Of a stretch of 46,326 nucleotides of DNA, positions 15,720 through 24,137 are shown piece after piece; position 1 is the stretch's first letter, and each line of letters opens with the position of its first letter. Location of the stretch: IMG/VR virus record IMGVR_UViG_3300017963_000372, positions 1-46,326 of that record. One strand, written 5' to 3'. Made by a program: the position numbers and the translations under genes. This DNA is from a virus. Under the pieces are notes generated by a model that was given only the letters and a program-made list of their open reading frames with translations, was not told the origin of the DNA and did no database searches.

Positions 15720-17016
15720 CCCTCACATCGCTGACCAGGATGGTACCATCCTGCCCGCTGCCTTTCAGCCGTGACCAGTCCAGGCCGTGCTCCTCTGCCA
15801 GCTTCTGCGCCGGTCCCGTGATGCTGGGCACCGTCACCTCTGCGACTTCCTCAATCTCACGGTCTGGCTCTTCCATGACCTCGGGCGCCCAGGCCTCGCT
15901 ATCCCGGATGGCGGGCGCTTCCGCTGGCGGCTCTGGCGGGGCGGGTGGTGGCGGTGCAGCCGCAGGCGGTTCCACGATCTTGAAATCCCGGCCCTGGTTC
16001 ACAGACCGGAACCAAGGAACATCCTGCGGCCTCACGCCCTGGGTGCCAGTCTCGTCAAACTCCACGAGCCCACCCGCGCCCGGAATGTGATAGTGCGTCC
16101 GGGATGGCTGGGCAACTACGCGGAAATCTCCGCGCCTGCCGCCCACGTACATCATCAGCGTCCGTTCATCTTGTCCTGGCACTGGTTCCCTCACAATCTG
16201 CGCTTGCGGCACGCCGCCGTGAAGCGGGCGCCGGGCGCCTTTTGGCGATCTTCCCCCACAACAGCCCACCGGATACCTCCCATTGTATGAGTCTACGTGC
16301 AAGTCTCGCATGGCCGCATAGGCGCGGTCCCATTTGTCCTGATTCGCTTTGAGCCACTGCAGGCGGCCCGTTGGATGGCGCCGGTAGTAATAGAGCGGGT
16401 CGGGCACCCTCTGCCCGCAGACGCCCATCTCGCCCAGCGCGATCCAGTATTCCCAGTCCTCCAGGCCTTGCGTCATATCCAGCCGCCAGCCGCCTACCCG
16501 TTCCCAATCCGCCTTCTTGTGCAGGCAGCCCACAGTCATGAACGTCGCGCTGAGCAGGGTCTTGAAACTATACTCGCTGGCCTGGTAGACAAGGCCATAG
16601 TCCATGCCGAACATGACAACATCCGTATAGAGGATGTCGTTCCCCTTCTGGCGCTTGGGCCACTCCTCCAGGAGCCGCCCGACCGCCGTCCGGGCCAGCT
16701 TGTCATCCGCATCAAGCGGCAGGAGGAGCGGCGCCCGGGCCTCCTCTGCGGCCTGGTTCCTGGCAGCGCTGACGCCCTGGTGCTCCGCATCGTACCAGCG
16801 CAGCATCTGGCTTGCCGTGGCCGCCTTCCACGTCTCTCTGAGCGGCCCCAGGTCTACCGGGCTGTTGTCATTGACAATCACCATCTCGAATACATCGCGC
16901 CGCGTCTGGCCGATGACCGAGGCGATGGTCTCATGCAGCCATTCCAGCCCCTGCCGGTCTTTGACCAGCGCGGGCGTGATAATGCTCACCTGGAGATTGC
17001 GCAGCTTCTGGCTCAT
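15706..17016 (-). CDS. Family 2 glycosyltransferase with a C-terminal E3-binding-like domain, 436 aa
   Basis: Residues 1-240 are a GT-A transferase: VSIITPALVKDRQGLEWL, VNDNSP, LPLDADDKLART (metal site), GLEDWEYWIALGE (acidic motif). Residues 270-335 form a second small domain (LMMYVGGRRGDFRVVAQPS, FDETGTQGVRPQDVPWF) like short phage structural proteins. A Pro/Ala/Glu-rich linker follows to about 390. The last 40 residues (ITGPAQKLAEEHGLDW, KGSGQDGTILVSDVRDAV) match the peripheral subunit-binding domain of 2-oxoacid dehydrogenase E2 proteins, a protein-docking fold. So a transferase appears tethered by a flexible arm to a docking module. It overlaps the epimerase gene by four bases (ATGA). 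Confidence 0.85.
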   Translation of the reverse strand: MSQKLRNLQVSIITPALVKDRQGLEWLHETIASVIGQTRRDVFEMVIVNDNSPVDLGPLRETWKAATASQMLRWYDAEHQGVSAARNQAAEEARAPLLLPLDADDKLARTAVGRLLEEWPKRQKGNDILYTDVVMFGMDYGLVYQASEYSFKTLLSATFMTVGCLHKKADWERVGGWRLDMTQGLEDWEYWIALGEMGVCGQRVPDPLYYYRRHPTGRLQWLKANQDKWDRAYAAMRDLHVDSYNGRYPVGCCGGRSPKGARRPLHGGVPQAQIVREPVPGQDERTLMMYVGGRRGDFRVVAQPSRTHYHIPGAGGLVEFDETGTQGVRPQDVPWFRSVNQGRDFKIVEPPAAAPPPPAPPEPPAEAPAIRDSEAWAPEVMEEPDREIEEVAEVTVPSITGPAQKLAEEHGLDWSRLKGSGQDGTILVSDVRDAVG

Positions 17017-18032
17017 GTGTGCGCCTCCCCTGCCCGGTACTCCTCAATCATATCCTTGAGCGTGACGTGTAGCGGCGTGTCAGGCACCCAGCCCACGAGC
17101 TGCTTGAGAAGCGAGACGTCAGCGGCCCGCCTCGGATAGCCGTCTGGCTTTGACTTGTCATAGGCCACGTCAATCTGTCCCTCTCTGCCCGACAGGCTGA
17201 TAATCTCATGCACTAGCCGCCGGATGCTCATGTCCCTATCATGCCCGATGTTGACCGTCACCGGCCTGTCAGGCCAGCGGAGCAGTTCATAGCCCAGGTG
17301 CTTGTCCATCAGGAGAACGAGCACCCTGGCGATGTCTCGGGCGTCTACTAGGACGCGGGTCTGGCGGCCGGTGCCCCAGACCGTGACGGGATTCTCGCCC
17401 TCCAGCACGCGCCGGATCAGCGCCGGGGCGACGTGGCTGGTCTCCTCATCGTAGTAGTCCCGTGGCCCGAAGGCGTTGAAAAAGCGCACGATGATAGACG
17501 GTATGCCATGTTCCCGGTGCAGGTGCTTGACCATCTGCTCACCTGTCCACTTTGCCACGCCGTAGCCGTGGTTGGTTGGCTCCGGGTTGCCCACGTCGCC
17601 CGCACTCTCAGACGTCGGGACCGGCGCATCGTGCGGGTAGACACAGGCAGTTGAGACGTAGACGAAGAGCTTTGGCTTGGCGGCCTTGACCGATTCGACC
17701 ACGCCGCCGGTGATGGCCAGATTGGTCATCAGCATCTCGTAATGGTGGCCCCGGTTGTACTCGATGCCCGTCACCTTGGCCGCGAGGTGAAAGACGCAAT
17801 CCATGCCGGGTAGGATGGCGGGCTTTTGATAAGCGAGATTTTCTTGCCGTACCTTCACCCGCCCCGTTTCCATAGCCTGCGCGATATTGGCATGGCTGCC
17901 CCGGCTGAAGTTGTCAATCACGGTAATCTCTGTGTTCCGCTCTGTGAGCGCGTCCACCAGATGGCTGCCGATGAATCCGGCCCCTCCTGTGACAAGCACC
18001 CGCTCCAGCGGCCTCCTGTCAATCATAACCAT
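17013..18032 (-). CDS. NAD-dependent nucleotide-sugar epimerase/dehydratase, 339 aa
   Basis: This is an extended SDR protein with NAD motif VLVTGGAGFIGSHLVDAL near residues 12-29, the VFHLAAKVTG strand, YVSTACVYP, and the catalytic Tyr-x3-Lys in GYGVAKWTGEQ near 156-166. The Cys in STACVYP and the C-terminal KPDGYPRRAADVSLLKQLVGW are like GDP-mannose epimerases and GDP-fucose synthases. A GDP-sugar is therefore the best guess at the substrate. The enzyme would supply an activated sugar to the neighbouring transferases. It is full-length. The start is preceded by AAAGGGGGCAGA, an SD variant also used by the sulfotransferase gene. Confidence 0.85.
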   Translation of the reverse strand: MVMIDRRPLERVLVTGGAGFIGSHLVDALTERNTEITVIDNFSRGSHANIAQAMETGRVKVRQENLAYQKPAILPGMDCVFHLAAKVTGIEYNRGHHYEMLMTNLAITGGVVESVKAAKPKLFVYVSTACVYPHDAPVPTSESAGDVGNPEPTNHGYGVAKWTGEQMVKHLHREHGIPSIIVRFFNAFGPRDYYDEETSHVAPALIRRVLEGENPVTVWGTGRQTRVLVDARDIARVLVLLMDKHLGYELLRWPDRPVTVNIGHDRDMSIRRLVHEIISLSGREGQIDVAYDKSKPDGYPRRAADVSLLKQLVGWVPDTPLHVTLKDMIEEYRAGEAHT

Positions 18033-18042
18033 TCTGCCCCCT

Positions 18043-19779
18043 TTATGGTAGATCCTCCAGCATCGCCCACAGGCTCTCCAGGCGATGCGCCCAGGTGTGC
18101 CGCTCGTGGGTCATCACCCGGCCTGCGGCCCCGATGGCCTCGCGCTCCTTGGGATGCTTCAGATAGTACCGCGCCTTCTGCTCCATCTCCGCAAACGTCT
18201 CGAAGGCGATGCACGTCTGCCCGTCCACATAGCCGTGCTGCTCCATGCCCGCGAACCGCTGCACCAGCGCCGGGCAGCCCGTGGCCGTGATGTTGTAGAG
18301 CCGGTCTGACGTGTAGCCCCACAAGTCCTTGCTCTGGCTGATGCTCAGCGTCATCTTGGCCCGCGCCATGAGCGCCGCGTTGTCGGCATGTTTCTCTGAT
18401 GTGCTCTGGGTCTTGAGACCCACACGAGGCCAGCCCGGCCCGTAGAGCGCGAACTTGATGCCCTTGGCCTTGCTCATGGCCAGCACCGCATCGCGCCGGA
18501 ACTCCGCCTCTGGAAACACGCCCTCGCCGTACAGCGCCCCGGTGAAGAGTACATCCGGCCCATCCGGCTCTAGCCGCTCCTGGTCCAGATACTCCTGCTC
18601 GATGCCTATGGGCCAGTAGCCGACGCCGATCCCCTGCGCGGCGTACTCCGGGAACCACGTCGGGCTGACGATGAGTTGCAGATGTACCGCCCGGGCGATG
18701 TCGTAGTGGAACGGTGTAAGCGGATAGTGCGTATCCCCGTCCCAGTTCACATGCAGCATCCACGGGAACTCGTTGCGCAGCCTGGCGATGGTGGCGGGCA
18801 TGATGTTGTTCTCTCGCTGCGCCTGCCAGAAGATCAGGTCCGGCGTGAACTCGCGCACCTCATTCATGGCAAAGTCCTGGAACCCAGAGCGCCCGTGCTC
18901 CTTCACTGCATCCGTCTGGTTGACCTGCTTGGCCGGCCCGTAGGCTGCCAGCGCGTCTATCAGCGCCGTCCTGGTCGGTGCTCCTGGGAACATGCCCGAC
19001 TTGAACCGCATGGAGCGCAGGTTGCCCTGCATGGCCTTCCTGAGCACCCGGCGAGGCGGTGCGCTGATCCATTCGTCCCTCGTGGGAATCCTGGAACGCG
19101 GCCAGGCCCGGTTGAACTTCTCCAGGTCGGGATGGATGCGCCCACCCTCTCGGGCGTTGCGCCAGGGCGTATCTGAGTTGACCTGCCTGAGCTCATCCTC
19201 ATGTTCCCGGTCTGTGACCGAGCACCCCGGCGCGGCCACGACGGACCAGCCCATCTCCCAGATGCGCAGGCTCAGGCGCGTATCCCCGCCATAGGTATAC
19301 ATGCCGTCTTCGCCCCACCAGCCCGCCAAGTCGCCCAGCCAGCGCGGCGTCATGCAGCATTGGCCGTAGACGTAGCCGAAGGCGCCCTGTACCCGGGCCT
19401 GGTTGGGGTTGTTGCGCCGCTGGAACCTGTGCCCGAAGGCGGCCTGCCCTATCTCGGGATTGGTGCGCAGGAACCAGTAGGCCCGATGGATGGTATCATT
19501 GTCAAAGGTTATGTCATCGTTGCCTATGGTTACATAGTCACCGGAGGCGGCATAGCAGCCATCATTATAGGCCCGGATGGCGCCCTTGAGCTTGCCGTGC
19601 TCGATGAGCGTGATGTCATCCTGTTCCCGGCACCATTCGATTGTGCCGTCTGTGGATCCGCCGTCCACTAGCACGATCTCCAGGCTCAGGTCTTTGGCGC
19701 TGTTCCTGGCACTGGCGACCATCTCCTTGAGGAGCGGCAGGCGGTTGTAGGTTCCTGCGACTACTGAGACTTGAGTCAT
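18043..19779 (-). CDS. Two-domain glycosyltransferase (GT2 plus GT-B, CgeB-like), 578 aa
   Basis: Residues 1-235 are a GT-A transferase: VSVVAGTYNRLPLLKEMV, VLVDGGSTDGT, IGNDDITFD (metal site), GEDGMYTYGGDTRLSLRI (acidic motif). Residues 255-578 form a GT-B domain of the CgeB / Glyco_trans_1_2 type, seen in WPIGIEQEYLD, VLFTGALYGEG, FALYGPGWPRVG and the donor-site block DLWGYTSDRLYNITATGCPALVQR. Such proteins can add two sugars in sequence. No membrane segments are visible. The ATGA overlap with the methyltransferase at 19776 and close spacing to the epimerase show a single translational unit. Confidence 0.85.
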   Translation of the reverse strand: MTQVSVVAGTYNRLPLLKEMVASARNSAKDLSLEIVLVDGGSTDGTIEWCREQDDITLIEHGKLKGAIRAYNDGCYAASGDYVTIGNDDITFDNDTIHRAYWFLRTNPEIGQAAFGHRFQRRNNPNQARVQGAFGYVYGQCCMTPRWLGDLAGWWGEDGMYTYGGDTRLSLRIWEMGWSVVAAPGCSVTDREHEDELRQVNSDTPWRNAREGGRIHPDLEKFNRAWPRSRIPTRDEWISAPPRRVLRKAMQGNLRSMRFKSGMFPGAPTRTALIDALAAYGPAKQVNQTDAVKEHGRSGFQDFAMNEVREFTPDLIFWQAQRENNIMPATIARLRNEFPWMLHVNWDGDTHYPLTPFHYDIARAVHLQLIVSPTWFPEYAAQGIGVGYWPIGIEQEYLDQERLEPDGPDVLFTGALYGEGVFPEAEFRRDAVLAMSKAKGIKFALYGPGWPRVGLKTQSTSEKHADNAALMARAKMTLSISQSKDLWGYTSDRLYNITATGCPALVQRFAGMEQHGYVDGQTCIAFETFAEMEQKARYYLKHPKEREAIGAAGRVMTHERHTWAHRLESLWAMLEDLP

Positions 19780-20345
19780 CCCGCCGTCGCCTCCACGTTC
19801 AGGCTGATGTACCGCTGGTCAATCTTGGCCAGGCTGATGTCGTCGTAGTCCAGCGGGTGAATCTGGGACGGATGCCAGCGCCGGATGTCGTGATAGCCTG
19901 CCGTGCCCAGCATCCAGGCCAGGTATTCATAGTCGAATGAGACATAGTGCGTGTTGGCCTCGTAGTCCTGCCGCCCGTGCAGCGGCCCGGTGATGCGCCA
20001 CATGCTGACACTATCGTACAGGTACAGTTCTGCCAAGATCATAAAGTCCGGCACGGAGACCCTGAGCATACCGCCCGGCTTGAGCACCCGCCGCCACTCC
20101 TCCAGAACGGTGAGGATGTGCGGCCTGGGGATGTGCTCCAGGACGTGCGCGGCATAGATGAGATCCACGCTGCCATCCTCGAAGGCGTCCAGGTTCTCCA
20201 CGTCGGCCACCACGTCAGGCTTGACCTCTGGCCTGCTGTCAACGTGCGTGAATCCTGGCAGGCGACGGTGCCCGCAGCCCAGATGTAGCATGACTGGCTT
20301 GGCAGTCTCAAGCCAGCACGGTCCATTCAAGTAGTCACTTGTCAC
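19776..20345 (-). CDS. Class I SAM methyltransferase (Methyltransf_11 type), 189 aa
   Basis: Motif I is VMLHLGCGHRRLPGFTHVD near residues 18-36, followed by VADVENLDAFEDGSVDLIYAAHVLEHIPR and LEEWRRVLKPGGMLRVSVPD. These are the consecutive motifs of class I methyltransferases often found in sugar biosynthesis loci. The start is GTG at 20345 within GGGGGCAGAGGTGA, overlapping the sulfotransferase stop. The C-terminal part (YVSFDYEYLAWMLGTAGYHDIRRW) is the typical family ending. Substrate is unknown; the neighbours point to a sugar intermediate or glycan. Two methyltransferases in one cassette suggest two distinct methyl positions. Confidence 0.85.
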   Translation of the reverse strand: MTSDYLNGPCWLETAKPVMLHLGCGHRRLPGFTHVDSRPEVKPDVVADVENLDAFEDGSVDLIYAAHVLEHIPRPHILTVLEEWRRVLKPGGMLRVSVPDFMILAELYLYDSVSMWRITGPLHGRQDYEANTHYVSFDYEYLAWMLGTAGYHDIRRWHPSQIHPLDYDDISLAKIDQRYISLNVEATAG

Positions 20346-21091
20346 CTCTGCCCCCTTTGCTTCTGAAACAGCGCTCTGGCGTGATGGTACAGTTCCAGGT
20401 CTAGCGCGTTATGCGCGGCGATAGCGTCCAGTGTCGCCTGATCCTGCTCCTCTCGTTTCGGCCTGGGCCAGCGCGTGATGTTCTGGTTCTTGAACGCCGG
20501 GATGCGCCAGCCCAACCGTTGCCGGCACAGGTCCATTGTCGCGTCAAACTGCTCTGCCAGCCCAACCACCACGCACCGCTCCAGGTTGCGCTTGGCGGTC
20601 TCCAGGTGCTGCCGGGTCACGCCTCGGAAGGGCAGCACCATATCCTCATAGGGCTCGCGGAGAAAGGCATCCTCGCCGCAGAGCTGTCGCACCATGCCAT
20701 TATCACAGGTGCGCGTTACGCCGCTCTCCACGTACTGCTGGACGCCCATCCCCTCCACTGCATCGCTCATGTAGTGGTCAGGCAAGAACGCATATGCGTA
20801 TAGGCTCAAGACCCTCTCGGTCGGTTCTCTGAGCATGGTAAGGTACTGGTAGCCCTGGCCCCAGGCGAGCTCCTCGTGCCAGCCCCAGCACATGTGACCG
20901 AACACGACCCGGAGTGCGAGCTTGCGCTTGTCTGGCAATTCCCGCAGGCGTACCCGTTCATCTGGGATGTCATCTCCGATCTTGAACATTGACGCCTGCG
21001 GGTATTGCCGGTCCATGATCCAGCGGAGCGTCGTGCCCGCTGCCTTCGGTATATGGACGACCATCAGCGTTCTGGTCTGGCCGTCGTTCAT
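20342..21091 (-). CDS. PAPS-dependent sulfotransferase, 249 aa
   Basis: The N-terminal VVHIPKAAGTTLRWIMD (about residues 11-27) is the 5'-phosphosulfate loop, and YLTMLREPTERVLSLYAYAF (about 82-101) is the 3'-phosphate site of the Sulfotransfer_2 / heparan-sulfate 2-O type. This group moves sulfate from PAPS to hydroxyls of sugars. The length is normal and both cofactor motifs are intact. No transmembrane anchor is present, unlike the eukaryotic Golgi enzymes, so it would act in the cytoplasm. It directly follows the major capsid gene in the transcript and heads the glycan cassette. A sulfated sugar on capsid or tail proteins is the simplest inference. Confidence 0.85.
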   Translation of the reverse strand: MNDGQTRTLMVVHIPKAAGTTLRWIMDRQYPQASMFKIGDDIPDERVRLRELPDKRKLALRVVFGHMCWGWHEELAWGQGYQYLTMLREPTERVLSLYAYAFLPDHYMSDAVEGMGVQQYVESGVTRTCDNGMVRQLCGEDAFLREPYEDMVLPFRGVTRQHLETAKRNLERCVVVGLAEQFDATMDLCRQRLGWRIPAFKNQNITRWPRPKREEQDQATLDAIAAHNALDLELYHHARALFQKQRGQR

Positions 21092-21108
21092 TCTGCCCCC
21101 GTTTCCAA

Positions 21109-21139
21109 GGCCTGGGCAGGCATGGAACCTACCCAGGCC
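21109..21139 (-). other. Intercistronic hairpin after the major capsid gene
   Basis: GGCCTGGGCAGG (21109-21120) pairs with CCTACCCAGGCC (21128-21139), 12 bp with one wobble pair, around a 7-base loop. It lies between capsid gene and sulfotransferase on the transcript and lacks a U-tract. It may protect the capsid mRNA 3' end or partly attenuate expression of the cassette. Confidence 0.65.
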
Positions 21140-21147
21140 AGGTTAGA

Positions 21148-22617
21148 TTATCCAGTGCCGCCGCCAACGTGGGTCGGCCAGCAGTCGCCGTACAGGTAGT
21201 TAGGCGGTGTAGTCGTCGCGCCGCCGCTCACCTCGTACACGCCGCCGCTACCGCTAACATCCGGGTAGGTGCCAGCGGGCACGCAGCAGACGTTGGTCAG
21301 GCGTCCAGAGGTCCAGGGCATCAGCATCCTGAGCCTGGGCTTGGACAGGACTTTCAGGTCCACACAATAGCCGCCCGATTCCTGCGCAGCCACTACGTAG
21401 CGCCCGCCGTCCGTGACCTGGAGGTGGTTGAACATGTTCCCGAACTGGCGGATAGCCGCGCCGCCGGTCGCGTTCAGGTCTTGGTACTCGCCATAGGTCA
21501 CGACGCCGCCGCCTGGGCTGTCCGGTACTGGAGGAGCGCCAGGGATTACGCGGGTGATGACATAGATGGTAGAGCAGCGAGAGGTCTCGTTGCCGTATGG
21601 CCTGTTGGTCACGGCGATGCCGTTGTCCAAAACAACGTTGTAGTTGATGCCGTCGATGGGCAGCATCGCATCAGCGATAAAGCCATCCCGCAGGCGGGCC
21701 AGCGCCAGGCTATCGTTGTTCATGGTGATGTTGGCGCTGGTGCTCTGGCAGGTCAGGCCGTACTCGCAGGCCCAGGCATCGGCCACGCAGTCCCACAGGG
21801 TCGGGTGCATCACGATGTCGGTCTGCACGCCGCCCAGGTCGAAACCGGCGCGGCCGATGCGATAGCGGATGCTGCGCATGATGGCCGCGATGCTGGCTAC
21901 GATGGACGGCGATCCAGCCGCGCCCACGATGTTGTTGCTGAACGTGTCCACCACGCTATCGAGTGCGTCACAGGCGAGGCCTGTTAGCGCGTCCTGCATT
22001 CCGGTATTGATGAGCAGGTCGAAGCCCGGGAACTCGGAGTAGCCGCCCGCGTTGCTCGCCGGGTTGCCAGCCCACCAGAGCTGGCCCAGCCTGCGCCGCA
22101 GGTTGTAAGCCGCGGCTACAGCGTAGAGCGTCAGCATGTCGGTGATGGGCTCGCCCTGGCGCACCAGGACATTCCCTGCCGGGTCGGTGATGTTGCCGTA
22201 GAGCGCGAGCTGTTGGACATTGTTGTTTGCCATCAGGCCCAGCTCATCGAACAACACCTCCTCGGTCTGCTGGCAGATGCGGCCAAAGCACGCGGTCTGC
22301 GAGCACCGATAGATCCGGGGCGTACCACAATCCGCACAAGAGCTGGATTGGTCGTAGCCCGTTGAGGCGATCCGCGTCAGAGAATCCACGATGGGATTCT
22401 CTGTCTTGGTACCCACGAACTGCAAGCGAGACTCGTAGCCCATCGGCCCGACTAGGGCGTTGATGAGCACCGGGTCATTCTTGCAGCTTCCAAAGAGCCC
22501 CCCTTCCGAGTACATATAGGTGGAGACGGGGGTTCCGTCTGCCTTGCTCACGGCCCCCGACTTCAGGAACGGGGCGAGGGCTTGAGCGAGGCCTTGCATG
22601 ATCTGATTCTGATCCAT
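21148..22617 (-). CDS. Major capsid protein, HK97-fold candidate, 489 aa
   Basis: The gene follows protease/scaffold and has a strong SD (GGAGG) before the ATG at 22617. The protein has an N-terminal helix, central helices (EEVLFDELGLMANNNVQQLALYG), a P-domain-like region (SIVASIAAIMRSIRYRIGRAG, IVMHPTLWDCVADAWACEYG) and a late strand pattern (INYNVVLDNGIAV). That order fits HK97-type capsid subunits. It contains about 15 cysteines, including the cluster CADCGTPRIYRCSQTACFG near residues 93-111, which is far more than usual. Disulfide or metal stabilisation of the shell is possible. The assignment rests on gene order, length and overall pattern. Confidence 0.85.
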   Translation of the reverse strand: MDQNQIMQGLAQALAPFLKSGAVSKADGTPVSTYMYSEGGLFGSCKNDPVLINALVGPMGYESRLQFVGTKTENPIVDSLTRIASTGYDQSSSCADCGTPRIYRCSQTACFGRICQQTEEVLFDELGLMANNNVQQLALYGNITDPAGNVLVRQGEPITDMLTLYAVAAAYNLRRRLGQLWWAGNPASNAGGYSEFPGFDLLINTGMQDALTGLACDALDSVVDTFSNNIVGAAGSPSIVASIAAIMRSIRYRIGRAGFDLGGVQTDIVMHPTLWDCVADAWACEYGLTCQSTSANITMNNDSLALARLRDGFIADAMLPIDGINYNVVLDNGIAVTNRPYGNETSRCSTIYVITRVIPGAPPVPDSPGGGVVTYGEYQDLNATGGAAIRQFGNMFNHLQVTDGGRYVVAAQESGGYCVDLKVLSKPRLRMLMPWTSGRLTNVCCVPAGTYPDVSGSGGVYEVSGGATTTPPNYLYGDCWPTHVGGGTG

Positions 22618-22631
22618 GACATGCCTCCTGG

Positions 22632-24137
22632 TTATTCTTTCTTGAGGCCGCCGAACATGCGATAGAACGGGTCTGACTCGTCCCTCGCTTCCTCCGGCTC
22701 CTCAGTCCCTCCGCCCTTTACGGTGCTTTTACCACGGACAGAATTTTCACGCATCAATTCCCAGAGCCAGCCGCCATCAGACTCGATGGCTGCCTGCACC
22801 TTCTGCGTCTCGCTGGCTGCCAGCGCCTCGACCTGGCTCTTGAGCTCGCCCACGGCCTCATCAATGCTGATGAGCCGCCGGTCGATGGCGTCGGACAGCG
22901 ATTCGGTGAACGTCTTGAGAACGGCGGTCATCTCTGCCGCGCTCAGGAGCTCCGCTTCCGGTGCCTGCTCTGGCTCTTCCTCAACCTCGGGCTCCTCTAC
23001 CTCTTCGGCCTGCGGCTCCTCCGCGTCGGAATCCTCCTCCTCCGCTTTGACCACAGCGCCGTCAGGCAGGGACTTGCCCTTGGCCTCTTCCAATTCGTCA
23101 ACGAGGGTTTTTGCCTCGTCACTATCGCCCAGTACGTCCAGGGCGTCATCTTTTTGATTCATAGCTTTGACCTCCAGTAAGGTGTTAGGATCTATGGGAT
23201 GAGCCGTCATCGCTAAGTGATCCAAGTAGGCTCTGTTCCTTCCACCTTTATAGATGCGCTTGCCGTCCCGCAGCTCTACGCGGCCCCAGTCGGGCCACAC
23301 GCCGACGGATACTCGGCGTTCCGTTGCCGGACGTGTCATCGCGGCGTTTGCCGCTGCCCGGCCCAGAGGGGTATCACAGAAATACCCCAGCGCCATGAGT
23401 GCGCTTCCGTCCTGCCATAGCCGCTCAATCCAGCCCGCTTGTGCCTTGCTGCGGCTCTCTGATGGCAGCCTGAAACTGTAATGCGCCAGGTCCAAGATCG
23501 GGATGGGCATGTTGTCAGGCGGTGTCTCACCCTTGCCCCGCGCCTCTGCCTGGCGTCCAAAGTTGTGGATCACGTCGCCCCAGAAGGATGGGTCAAATCG
23601 GTCATCCTCGAGGTCAAACTCGCCCGAATTGGCGCGTGCCCGCCAGCGGATCCGGCCATCGTCCAGGCGCTCCGCCTTGGTCATCGCCATATCGAGGAGG
23701 AGCGCAGACTTGCCGCCCATGTTCTCCAGGATGCGCCGCAATCTGTTCTGGATGGACGTTGCCCGTGACTCGCTGATGGTCGAGCCGTCCTTGAGCTTAA
23801 TCTGATTGGCGCGGGCGATGGCGTTGCGGAGGTGCGGCAGATCCACCTTGCCCTCAGCGTCCTTGTATGGCAGGTGGCGGAGGCTGCGCGGCGTGGTCTT
23901 GCCCTCTCCGTCCTTGTCACCCGACTCCACAAGGGCAAAACTCGAATCAGGCAGGTCGTTGACGTATGCCGTTGTCCATGTTGCCTTGCTCACGCTCTTC
24001 TCCATACCATCCTCCCACATCGAATTGCATACCGCCACGGCCTGATCCTGGTCCTGGGCGGTGCCGTCCTCCAATACTACCGGGATGCACCGGCTCACGA
24101 AATCGCCACGGCTCTCGCCCTGCCTGGGTGTTGGCAT
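22632..24137 (-). CDS. Prohead protease fused to scaffold domain, 501 aa
   Basis: I choose the ATG at 24137, which overlaps the upstream stop (TGATG) and gives MPTPRQGESRGDFVSRCIP, the common N-terminus of such phage proteins. A TTG start at 24185 is less likely. The N-terminal 130 residues are a head-morphogenesis-like domain. Residues 150-310 resemble the serine protease core of phage prohead proteases (MPIPILDLAHYS, RRVSVGVWPDWGR, YLDHLAMTAHPID). From 330 on there is a long acidic Glu/Ala-rich stretch and coiled coil, typical of scaffolds. Such proteins fill the procapsid, then are cleaved. The capsid gene follows directly. Confidence 0.8.
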   Translation of the reverse strand: MPTPRQGESRGDFVSRCIPVVLEDGTAQDQDQAVAVCNSMWEDGMEKSVSKATWTTAYVNDLPDSSFALVESGDKDGEGKTTPRSLRHLPYKDAEGKVDLPHLRNAIARANQIKLKDGSTISESRATSIQNRLRRILENMGGKSALLLDMAMTKAERLDDGRIRWRARANSGEFDLEDDRFDPSFWGDVIHNFGRQAEARGKGETPPDNMPIPILDLAHYSFRLPSESRSKAQAGWIERLWQDGSALMALGYFCDTPLGRAAANAAMTRPATERRVSVGVWPDWGRVELRDGKRIYKGGRNRAYLDHLAMTAHPIDPNTLLEVKAMNQKDDALDVLGDSDEAKTLVDELEEAKGKSLPDGAVVKAEEEDSDAEEPQAEEVEEPEVEEEPEQAPEAELLSAAEMTAVLKTFTESLSDAIDRRLISIDEAVGELKSQVEALAASETQKVQAAIESDGGWLWELMRENSVRGKSTVKGGGTEEPEEARDESDPFYRMFGGLKKE

